This document shows positions 25,066-32,783 of a stretch of 64,000 nucleotides of DNA, in pieces. Location of the stretch: contig JADJXW010000020.1 in NCBI GenBank assembly GCA_016720075.1, positions 310,001 to 374,000 on the forward strand, written 5' to 3'. Positions within the stretch are counted from its first letter, which is position 1; every line of letters starts with the position of its first letter. The notes beneath the pieces were generated by a model that saw only the letters and a program-made list of their open reading frames with translations, searched no databases and had not been told where the DNA came from. Made by a program: the position numbers and the translations under genes. Source of the DNA: Pseudomonadota bacterium. GTDB lineage: Bacteria > Pseudomonadota > Gammaproteobacteria > Steroidobacterales > Steroidobacteraceae.

Positions 25066-25557
25066 ATGAAAGGTCTTTATCGAATTGGCGTGATGGCTGC
25101 TCTGGCCACGGTTTCGGCCGTTGCCCTGTCACAGGGTGCGGGCGGACCGCCCAGCCCGGAGGCCCAGGCCAAGGCCGCCATCGAAACGCGGCAGGGCCTG
25201 TTCAAGGTCATCGCGAACCAGAACGGCCCGATTGGCGCCATGCTGCGCAACCAGCGTGAAGTCGACACCGCCCTGGTCACGCAGCGCATGGAGCGCATCA
25301 AGGTGCTGTCCGAGATGATCCCGGAGGTGTTCGCGATGGACACCCGTCAGTTCAAGGACATCAAGACCGCCGCGCTGGACGGCATCTGGAACAGCCAGGC
25401 CGACTTCAAGGCCAAGGCCGAAGCCCTGGGCAAGGCGGCCGACACCGTGCTCGCCGTGTCCAAGACGGGCGACAAGGAAGCCACGCTGAAGGCCCTGCGC
25501 GAGAACATCGGCAAGGGTTGCAGCGGCTGCCACGATAGCTATCGCGCCAAGCCGTAA
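25066..25557 (+). CDS. Cytochrome c' (class II c-type cytochrome)
   Basis: 163 residues, periplasmic. Signal peptide about 1-24 (MAALATVSAVALSQG). Four-helix-bundle sequence follows, with the haem attachment motif GCSGCHDSYR near the C-terminus, as expected for class II. Landmarks are AIETRQGLFKVIANQNGP and GIWNSQADFKAKAEAL. These proteins bind NO or shuttle electrons. It converges with a cytochrome b561 gene and would be matured by the ccm system found later in the window. Confidence 0.93.
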   Translation: MKGLYRIGVMAALATVSAVALSQGAGGPPSPEAQAKAAIETRQGLFKVIANQNGPIGAMLRNQREVDTALVTQRMERIKVLSEMIPEVFAMDTRQFKDIKTAALDGIWNSQADFKAKAEALGKAADTVLAVSKTGDKEATLKALRENIGKGCSGCHDSYRAKP

Positions 25558-25582
25558 ATCATTTCCCGGTTCGCCGGAAATG

Positions 25583-25616
25583 AAAAGGCCGGGAGGAGCA
25601 ATCCTCCCGGCCTTTT
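25583..25616. terminator. Bidirectional rho-independent terminator
   Basis: A perfect 15-bp stem, AAAAGGCCGGGAGGA with TCCTCCCGGCCTTTT, closes a GCAA loop and is followed by T on the plus strand and preceded by A on the other. It lies between convergent cytochrome c' and cytochrome b561 genes and can serve both. Confidence 0.93.
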
Positions 25617-25643
25617 TCGTTCCGGCGCGCCGGGCGCTGCGGC

Positions 25644-26372
25644 TCAGTAATACTCTTCGACGACCGGCGGCGGCGGCGCGAGCTTGATCAGCGCGTAGAT
25701 GCCACCGGCGCACACCAGCGCCACGACCAGCGCCTTCAGCAGCTGCGAACTCGCGATGGCTTCCTTCTCGGGCACCACGGCGGCGGACTTGCTGCCCGTG
25801 ATCATCGGATGGACCAGGTTCTGCCGCTTGTAGAACGCGTAGAACAGGATGGCCGCCACGTGCAGGCAGATCACCCACAGCAGCACGTCGAAATTGATGT
25901 GGTGGAACCGGCTGAACGAGCTGCCCAGCTCGCTGCTGACCGAGCCGTGGTACAGCGCCGGGTAGATGTCGGAATTGTCGATCATGAACAGGCCGGTGAA
26001 GGCCTGCGAGCCGACCATGGCCAGGATCAGCGCCACCATCCAGCCGCCCAGCGGATTGTGTCCGATCGAGGGCTTGGCATCGCGGCGCAGCACCGTGCCC
26101 GCATAGGCCAGGAACTTCTTCGGGCCCGCGAGGAAATTGGAGAAGCGCGCATGCCGGGGGCCGATGAATCCCCAGATGATGCGGAAGGCAACCATCGCCA
26201 GCGCGAGGTAGCCCAGGAAGAAATGGAGCTCGATGTAGGCGTAGGCCCGGTCGCCGATGCTCAGGTATTCCTCGCCATTCTCCGCGGTGTACCAGGACGC
26301 GGCGATATTAAGCACCAGCAGCCAGTGGAACATCCTCAGCGGCAGATCCCAGACTTTTCTCTTCTCGGCCAT
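25644..26372 (-). CDS. Cytochrome b561-type membrane protein (cytochrome b/b6 domain)
   Basis: 242 residues with about five hydrophobic segments. MFHWLLVLNIAASW, HFFLGYLALAMVAFRIIWGFIG, GHNPLGGWMVALILAMVGSQAFTGLF and INFDVLLWVICLHVAAILFYAF carry the histidines expected to ligate two b haems. A final helix (LLKALVVALVCAGGIYALI) and the tail PPPPVVEEYY close the protein. Its role would be electron transfer from the quinone pool to soluble cytochromes such as the adjacent c'. It shares the terminator at 25583-25616. Confidence 0.9.
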   Translation of the reverse strand: MAEKRKVWDLPLRMFHWLLVLNIAASWYTAENGEEYLSIGDRAYAYIELHFFLGYLALAMVAFRIIWGFIGPRHARFSNFLAGPKKFLAYAGTVLRRDAKPSIGHNPLGGWMVALILAMVGSQAFTGLFMIDNSDIYPALYHGSVSSELGSSFSRFHHINFDVLLWVICLHVAAILFYAFYKRQNLVHPMITGSKSAAVVPEKEAIASSQLLKALVVALVCAGGIYALIKLAPPPPVVEEYY

Positions 26373-26504
26373 CCTCTCGCTCCCCCGCTCGAAATCCGTC
26401 GAAAAACACTGACCTGGTCAGACGCCGGGGAGTTCCCGGATTGGGTATCATCCGGCCCCGAAAACATCCAAGTGTAGCGATTGCCGCTCCGGAGTACCCG
26501 CAAA

Positions 26505-28157
26505 GTGAAGACCAGCGACGCCATGGCCGAGATCCTCAAGCGCGAAGGCGTGAAGTACCTGTTCGGGTACCCCCGCAATGCGCTGCTGGACGCGGCCGCG
26601 AAGAAGGACATCCGGACGATCATCGTGCGCCAGGAGCGCACCGGCCTGCACATGGCCGACGCGGTGTCGCGCATCACCCGCGGCGAGATCATCGGGGCCT
26701 TCTGCATGCAGCACGGGCCCGGCGCCGAGAACGCCTATGGCGGCGTCGCCCAGGCCTTTGCCGATTCAGTGCCCATCCTGGTGGTGCCGCAGGGCTATGC
26801 GCGCAAGAACATGTACCTGCCGTACAACTACAACTCCACCATCCAGATGCGCGGCATCTCGAAGCACAACGAGCCCATCCTGCTCGGCGCCGAAACGCCG
26901 AATGTGATGCGCCGCGCGTTCACGCAGCTGCGCAACGGGCGCCCGCAGCCCGTGGTGGTCGAGGTGCCGTTCGACGCCTTCGACGACGAAGTCCCGGAGC
27001 CGCTGAACTACACGCCCGTCTACGCCACCAAGTCGGCCGCAGATCCGGCCGAAGTGGTGAAGGCCGCGAAGATCCTGGCTGAGGCGAAGAACCTCGTCAT
27101 CCACGCCGGCCAGGGCGTGCACTGGGCCAATGCCTACGCGGAACTGCAGGAGCTGGCCGAGCTGCTGGGCGCGCCGGTGTCCACATCGCTGCCGGGAAAG
27201 AGCGCTTTCAATGAACGCCACCCGCTGTCGCTGGGCTCGGGCGGCCACGGCATCAATGGCCAGGTGTGGAAATTCGTGACCGAGGCCGACGTGGTCTTCG
27301 GCATCGGCTGCTCGTTCACGGAAAGCAGCTTCGCCATCCAGTTCCCGCAGGGGGCCGGCAAGCGCTACATCCACTCCACCATCGACCCGGTGGACCTGAA
27401 CAAGACGGTGCGCTCGGAAATCGGCCTGGTCGGCGATGCAAAGCTGGTGCTCAAGGCGCTGATCGCGGAGCTGCGCAAGACGATCACCGCCAACCGCGAC
27501 CACACCCAGGTGGCGGCGCGCATCAAGGCCATCGAAGCCGAGTGGATCAAGCTGTGGCTGCCGAAGATGAACAGCGACAAGAGCCCGCTGTCGCCCTACC
27601 GTGTGCTGCGCGACCTGCAGGCCACGGTGGACATCGACAACACCATCATCACGCACGATGCGGGCAGCCCGCGCGACGAACTCTCGCCGTTCTGGAAGTC
27701 CACCACGCCGCTGTCCTACATCGGCTGGGGCAAGACCACGCAGCTCGGGTTCGGCCTGCCGCTGGCCATGGGCGCGAAGCTGGTGCACCCGGACAAGCTG
27801 TGCATCAACGTGTGGGGCGATGCGGCCATCGGTTTCACCGGCATGGATTTCGAAACGGCAGTGCGCGACAAACTGCCCATCATGTCGATCCTGCTGAACA
27901 ACTTCACGATGGCCATCGAGCTGCCCATCATGCCGAACGCCACGGAGCGCTTCCGCGCCACCGACATCTCCGGCGACTACGCCGCGATGGCGCGCGCGTT
28001 TGGCGGCTACGGCGAGCGCGTAACGAAGGTGGAGGACATCATCCCCGCCATCAAGCGCGGCATCGAGCAGACGAAGAAGGGCGTGCCGGTGCTGCTCGAA
28101 TTCATCACGGAGCAGGAAACGGAAGTCTCCCGCCCGTGGATTCCTGGCGGCAAGTAG
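26505..28157 (+). CDS. Thiamine-diphosphate-dependent enzyme, acetolactate synthase-like
   Basis: 550 residues with the three-domain ThDP architecture. The N-terminal PYR domain has the activating Glu in IIVRQERTGLHMADAVSR; the C-terminal PP domain has the Mg/ThDP motif WGDAAIGFTGMDFETAV ending LNNF. The substrate cannot be named: it differs from true biosynthetic acetolactate synthases and no small subunit follows. GTG 26505 is chosen because GGAG (26491-26494) lies 10 bases upstream; TTG 26481 is an alternative. It diverges from the cytochrome b561 gene and converges with a second ThDP enzyme. Confidence 0.87.
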   Translation: MKTSDAMAEILKREGVKYLFGYPRNALLDAAAKKDIRTIIVRQERTGLHMADAVSRITRGEIIGAFCMQHGPGAENAYGGVAQAFADSVPILVVPQGYARKNMYLPYNYNSTIQMRGISKHNEPILLGAETPNVMRRAFTQLRNGRPQPVVVEVPFDAFDDEVPEPLNYTPVYATKSAADPAEVVKAAKILAEAKNLVIHAGQGVHWANAYAELQELAELLGAPVSTSLPGKSAFNERHPLSLGSGGHGINGQVWKFVTEADVVFGIGCSFTESSFAIQFPQGAGKRYIHSTIDPVDLNKTVRSEIGLVGDAKLVLKALIAELRKTITANRDHTQVAARIKAIEAEWIKLWLPKMNSDKSPLSPYRVLRDLQATVDIDNTIITHDAGSPRDELSPFWKSTTPLSYIGWGKTTQLGFGLPLAMGAKLVHPDKLCINVWGDAAIGFTGMDFETAVRDKLPIMSILLNNFTMAIELPIMPNATERFRATDISGDYAAMARAFGGYGERVTKVEDIIPAIKRGIEQTKKGVPVLLEFITEQETEVSRPWIPGGK

Positions 28158-28178
28158 CCACCGGTCGCGGGGTGGTTG

Positions 28179-29750
28179 TCAGGTGACAACCACCTCCACC
28201 AGCGTCGGCACCGCGGCCTGCAGTGCCGACTTCAAAGCGGGAACCAGCTCCGACGCGCGGGTCACCCGCACGCCATCGCAGCCCTGCGCCCTGGCAATGC
28301 CGACGAAATCGATGCCGGGCAGGTCCGTGCCCACGGGCTGCGTGATGCCGAAACGCTGCGAGAAGTGATGCAGCGCCTGGTAGCGCGCGTTGTTCACGAT
28401 CACGAAGGTGATCGGCAACTTCAGCTGCGCGGCGCTCCACAGCGCCTGGATGGCGTACATGGCCGATCCGTCGCCGATCATCGCGATGACCTTGCGCGGG
28501 GTCTTTCGATCGCCCATGCCCAGCGCCACACCCACCGCGGCGGGCATGGAATGACCCAGGCCGCCGCTGGCGCAGGTGAAGAAGGATTCCGGCTGAGAGA
28601 TTGGCAGGTAGCGCTGCGTGGCGCCACGCGTGCTCGGGGCTTCCTCGACGATGATGGAATCCTTGGGTCGCAGGTCCTGCAGCGTCTGCACCAGCATGGC
28701 ATCGGTCAGCGGATCGGCAAGTTCGAGGCGCGTCGCGGGCGCCCTGCCCGACTGCGCCGCCGGGCCGCCTGAGCGCTGCGCCTGCAACAGGGCTTCCACC
28801 GCCAGGCCCACGCTGCCCACGATGGAATCCCCAGCCAGCGCGCTAGCCGCCCAGTCCGGATCCTCGGTGAGCTGGAACGCCCTGATTTCCGGCGGCAGGT
28901 AGGGTCCATGCCCTTCGGCGTGGTAGGTGAAGATGGGCGCGCCGATGGCCACCACCAGGTCGTGGCCGGCGAGGCGCGAACAGATCTCCTCGCGGAACGC
29001 GGGCAACTGGCCCGCAAAGAGGCGATGGTCCTCTGGAAACGAGCATCTGCCGATCAGCGGGCTGGCCCACACCACGGCGCCATGCTTTTCGGCCAGGCTC
29101 ACCAGCGCATGCCATGCGCCATCCCGGTCCGGCGCACCGCCCACGACGAATACCGGACGCCGGCTTTCGCCCAGCGCCTTCGCCAGCGGCTGCAGCGCCG
29201 CGGGATCGGGCGCGATGCGCCGCGAAACCTGCCGCGCGGCAAGACTCTCGGCCGGCGCATCCCAGTCATCGATGGGCACCGAAACAAAGGTGGGACCGCA
29301 GGGCGGCTGCATGGCCAGGTAGTAGGCCCGCGCGATCGCCGCGGGCACATCCTCGGGCCGCGCGGGCTCGCAGCTCCACTTCACGTACGGCTTGGGCAGC
29401 TCGGTGGGCTGGGTCGAGAACAGGAAAGGCTCCATCTGCAGCAGCGAGCGCGACTGCTGCCCGGCCGTGATGACCAGCGGCGTGCGATTGCGGTAGGCGG
29501 TGAAGATGTTGCCCATGGCGTGCCCCACGCCGACGGCCGAATGCAGGTTCACCAGCGCCGCATTGCGTGTAGCCTGCGCGTAACCGTCCGCCATGCCCAC
29601 GACGACCGATTCCTGCAGGCCCAGCACATATGAAAAATCCGCGGGAAACCCCTTGAACATCGTCAGTTCGGTGGACCCCGGATTGCCGAAGATGCGGCGC
29701 ATTCCCAGTTCGCGCAGCAGTTCGAAGGTCACTTCCCGCACTGTCGCCAT
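28179..29750 (-). CDS. Benzoylformate decarboxylase-like ThDP enzyme
   Basis: 523 residues. The N-terminus MATVREVTFELLRELG, then FGNPGSTELTMFKGF, closely follows benzoylformate decarboxylases, and LQESVVVGMADGYAQATRN carries the ThDP-activating Glu. HSAVGVGHAMGNI and the C-terminal MIGDGSAMYAIQALWSAAQLKLP ending VNN are the remaining signatures. The reaction is probably non-oxidative decarboxylation of a 2-oxoacid; the aromatic substrate is not proven. ATG 29750 matches the family start. It diverges from malate synthase G over 66 bases. Confidence 0.87.
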   Translation of the reverse strand: MATVREVTFELLRELGMRRIFGNPGSTELTMFKGFPADFSYVLGLQESVVVGMADGYAQATRNAALVNLHSAVGVGHAMGNIFTAYRNRTPLVITAGQQSRSLLQMEPFLFSTQPTELPKPYVKWSCEPARPEDVPAAIARAYYLAMQPPCGPTFVSVPIDDWDAPAESLAARQVSRRIAPDPAALQPLAKALGESRRPVFVVGGAPDRDGAWHALVSLAEKHGAVVWASPLIGRCSFPEDHRLFAGQLPAFREEICSRLAGHDLVVAIGAPIFTYHAEGHGPYLPPEIRAFQLTEDPDWAASALAGDSIVGSVGLAVEALLQAQRSGGPAAQSGRAPATRLELADPLTDAMLVQTLQDLRPKDSIIVEEAPSTRGATQRYLPISQPESFFTCASGGLGHSMPAAVGVALGMGDRKTPRKVIAMIGDGSAMYAIQALWSAAQLKLPITFVIVNNARYQALHHFSQRFGITQPVGTDLPGIDFVGIARAQGCDGVRVTRASELVPALKSALQAAVPTLVEVVVT

Positions 29751-29816
29751 GTTGGCCCCCGTCATTCGCGATTGGATAGAATGCGCCAAGTCTATGACTT
29801 TTGGGGTGAATGCGCT

Positions 29817-31979
29817 GTGAGTGAAACCGTTGCCGTGGGCAGGCTGAAAATCGCCTCCGCCCTGCATGCCTTCATCGAGAAGGAAGCGCTGCCGGGCACG
29901 GGTATCGCGCCCCATCAGTTCTGGAGCGGCCTTGAGGCCATCGCCGAGGAATTCACGCCCCGGCATCGCGCGGTGCTGGCGCGCCGCGATGAACTACAGG
30001 CCAGCATCGATGCCTGGTGGCGCGAGCACAAGGGGCAGGCCTTCGACATCGCCGCGCACACCGCCTTCCTGCGCAGCATCGGCTATCTGGTCGATGAGCC
30101 CCAGGGCGTCAGCATCGACACGGCCAACGTCGATCCGGAGATCGCCACCGTCGCCGGCCCGCAGCTCGTGGTGCCCGTCAGCAACGCGCGCTATGCGCTG
30201 AATGCGGCCAATGCCCGCTGGGTCAGCCTGTACGACGCGCTGTATGGCACCGATGCCATCCTGCCGGTGGATCCGGCCGCCCGGGGCTACGACGCCGCGC
30301 GCGGCGCGCGCGTGATCGCCTATGGCCGTGCGTTCCTCGACGAAATCGCGCCTCTCGCGCAGGGCAGCCATGCCGATGCCACGCGCTACGCGATCGAGAA
30401 CGGCACGCTTGCCGTGTACCTCAACGCCGGCAAAGTTGTGGGACTTGCCGATCCTGCGCGCTACGTGGGCTGGCAGGGCACGCCAGCGCAGCCCACGGTG
30501 GTCCTGCTGCGCAACAACTCGCTGCACGTGGAGATCTGCATCGATCGCGGCCATCGCATCGGCAGCACCGATCCGGCCGGCGTGGCCGACCTGGTGATCG
30601 AGGCGGCCATCACCACCATCCAGGACTGCGAGGATTCTGTTTCCGCGGTCGATGCCGCCGACAAGGTGGATGTGTATCGCAACTGGCTGGGCCTGATGAA
30701 CGGGCGGCTGGAAGCCAGCTTCGCCAAGGGTGGCGGCACCGTGGTGCGCCGGCTCAACGAAGATCGCCGCTATACCGACCCGAAGGGCCGCGAACTCACT
30801 CTGCCCGGCCGCAGCCTGATGCTGGTGCGCAATGTCGGCCACCACATGCAGACCGAATGCGTGCAGTTCGACGGCGCGCCCCTCTTCGAAACGCTGCTCG
30901 ACGCCTGCGTCACGCTCACCATCGCGCTGCACGACATCCGGCGCCAGCGCCGCAACAGCCGCACCGCCAGCGCCTATGTGGTCAAGCCCAAGATGCATGG
31001 CCCCGATGAAGTGGCGATGGCCAACGACCTGTTCGATCGCGTGGAAGACCTGCTGGGCCTGGCTCGCCATACGGTGAAGATGGGCGTGATGGACGAGGAG
31101 CGACGCACCAGCGCCAATCTGGCCGCCTGCATCGCGGCCGCGCGCCACCGCATCGTGTTCATCAATACCGGGTTCCTCGACCGCACCGGCGACGAGATCC
31201 ACACCTGCATGGAAGCCGGGCCCGTGCTGCCCAAGGAAGAGGTGAAGACCCAGCCCTGGATCCGCGACTACGAGAAGCGCAACGTGCAGATCGGCCTTGC
31301 GATGGGCTTTTCCGGCCGCGCGCAGATCGGCAAGGGCATGTGGGCCATGCCCGATCGCATGGCCGACATGCTGCGCACGAAGGTTGCGCATCCGCTGGCC
31401 GGCGCCAATACCGCATGGGTGCCCTCGCCCACCGCGGCGGCGCTGCATGTGCTGCATTACCACCGCGTCGACGTGGCCGCCGTGCAGCGCGAACTGGCCG
31501 GACAGCGCGCGCCAGGCACCGACGCGCTGCTGACGCCGCCGCTGGCCACCGACCTGCCACTGCCCGACCAGGTGCAGCAGGAACTGGACAACAACATCCA
31601 GGGCATCCTGGGCTATGTGGTGCGCTGGATCGATGCCGGCGTGGGCTGCTCCAAGGTGCCCGATGTGCACGACATCGGCCTGATGGAAGATCGCGCCACG
31701 CTGCGCATCTCCAGCCAGCATGTGGCCAACTGGCTGCATCACGGCGTCTGCTCCGAAACGCAGGTGCGCGCCACGCTGGCGCGCATGGCCGGCGTGGTGG
31801 ACCAGCAGAATGCCGGGGATGCCACCTACCGGCCGATGGCGCCCGACCTGCCGGGCAGCGTGGCCTTTGCCGCAGCCTGCGACCTCATCTTCACCGGTCG
31901 CGAACAGCCCAACGGCTACACGGAATTCATCCTTCACCGCCGCAGGCTGCAGTACAAGTCGCAGCTGTCAACAACCTGA
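29817..31979 (+). CDS. glcB: Malate synthase G
   Basis: 720 residues. Condenses glyoxylate with acetyl-CoA to malate, in the cytoplasm. Length and motifs fit the G isoform: VPVSNARYALNAANARWVSLYDALYGTD, LLRNNSLHVEI, QDCEDSVSAVDAADK, NVGHHMQTECV, YVVKPKMHGPDEV, NTGFLDRTGDEIHTCMEAG and GANTAWVPSPTAAALHVLHYH. GTG 29817 gives the usual N-terminus (GRLKIASALHAFIEKE) and follows GGGGTGAA; 29772 is a longer alternative. A glcG-like gene follows after 11 bases, as in glycolate operons. Confidence 0.96.
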   Translation: MSETVAVGRLKIASALHAFIEKEALPGTGIAPHQFWSGLEAIAEEFTPRHRAVLARRDELQASIDAWWREHKGQAFDIAAHTAFLRSIGYLVDEPQGVSIDTANVDPEIATVAGPQLVVPVSNARYALNAANARWVSLYDALYGTDAILPVDPAARGYDAARGARVIAYGRAFLDEIAPLAQGSHADATRYAIENGTLAVYLNAGKVVGLADPARYVGWQGTPAQPTVVLLRNNSLHVEICIDRGHRIGSTDPAGVADLVIEAAITTIQDCEDSVSAVDAADKVDVYRNWLGLMNGRLEASFAKGGGTVVRRLNEDRRYTDPKGRELTLPGRSLMLVRNVGHHMQTECVQFDGAPLFETLLDACVTLTIALHDIRRQRRNSRTASAYVVKPKMHGPDEVAMANDLFDRVEDLLGLARHTVKMGVMDEERRTSANLAACIAAARHRIVFINTGFLDRTGDEIHTCMEAGPVLPKEEVKTQPWIRDYEKRNVQIGLAMGFSGRAQIGKGMWAMPDRMADMLRTKVAHPLAGANTAWVPSPTAAALHVLHYHRVDVAAVQRELAGQRAPGTDALLTPPLATDLPLPDQVQQELDNNIQGILGYVVRWIDAGVGCSKVPDVHDIGLMEDRATLRISSQHVANWLHHGVCSETQVRATLARMAGVVDQQNAGDATYRPMAPDLPGSVAFAAACDLIFTGREQPNGYTEFILHRRRLQYKSQLSTT

Positions 31980-31990
31980 AAGGCACACCC

Positions 31991-32400
31991 ATGCTCACCC
32001 GCAAGACGCTCTCGCTCGCCGACGCCAGGAAAATCGCCGCTGCCGCCTCCGTGAAGGCAACCGCCGAGGGCTGGACAGTGGTCATCGCCATCCACGACAA
32101 CGGCGGCAACCTCATCTACCTGGAGCGCGCAGACGGCACGCAGCTCGGCTCCATCATCGTGGCGCAGGAAAAATCCCTCACCGCGCTGCGCTTCAAGCGT
32201 CCCACCAAGGTACTGGAAGACACCGTGCTCGCCGGCCGCGTGCACATGATGTCCCCTGCCCGGCATCACGTCGGTGGAAGGCGGCCTGCCGCTGGTCGTG
32301 GACGGCGAAGTGGTGGGCAGCATCGGCGTATCCGGAGTGCAGTCCAGCCAGGATGGGCAGGTGGCCGCTGCCGGCGCCGCGGTGCTGGCCACGCTCTGAA
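31991..32400 (+). CDS. glcG: GlcG/HbpS family haem-binding-like protein (two frameshifts)
   Basis: The N-terminal part LSLADARKIAAAASVKATAEGWTVV and HDNGGNLIYLERADGTQLGSI is typical GlcG/HbpS. The frame breaks at CCCC 32253-32256 (one C too many) and again at CC 32340-32341 (one C too many). Removing both restores MMSLPGITSVEGGLPLVVDG and GSIGVSGVQSSQDGQVAAAG to the stop at 32400, giving 135 residues, the normal length. In E. coli glcG is also next to glcB. Function is unclear; relatives bind haem or sit with glycolate oxidase. Confidence 0.85.
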
Positions 32401-32412
32401 AGCCCCTCCGGC

Positions 32413-32616
32413 CTACTCGGGCGTGCTGTGGTCCTTGTGCCCGGCGCGCTGCTCGGCGCGCACCACGCGCACGATCCAGGCGATGCCGAGCCCAAACAGC
32501 GCGATCAGCGTCACCATCAGGAATCCCAGCGCGCCCGCGAGGTGAAACCCCTCGTAGATGCCGATGGGCAGGCCCAGGACCGTGGTCGTGATCAGCAGCG
32601 GCTTGCCAATGCGCAT
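32413..32616 (-). CDS. Small two-helix membrane protein
   Basis: 67 residues. Two hydrophobic stretches (PLLITTTVLGLPIGIYEGFHL and ALGFLMVTLIALFGLGIAWIV) are followed by a positively charged tail VRVVRAEQRAGHKDHSTPE. It converges with glcG. Function unknown; the clear membrane pattern supports a real gene. Confidence 0.55.
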   Translation of the reverse strand: MRIGKPLLITTTVLGLPIGIYEGFHLAGALGFLMVTLIALFGLGIAWIVRVVRAEQRAGHKDHSTPE

Positions 32617-32783
32617 CGATTCGATTCCGACGAAAAATAGGTGTCACAGCAGGATTCGCCTGACCATAACCGGCAGGCCTGCTCGCAGCAAGTTGCGCCG
32701 ATGCCACCAAAGTTGAGTCGCCGCATCACGGGGCGCACAATCCAGCCATACCAGCCCCGCGAACGGGGCATTCGAGGGGATTC

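Noticed and set aside
29994..31937. 647-codon minus-strand open frame over malate synthase G
   Set aside because: Antisense to a clear glcB gene; composition of a shadow frame.
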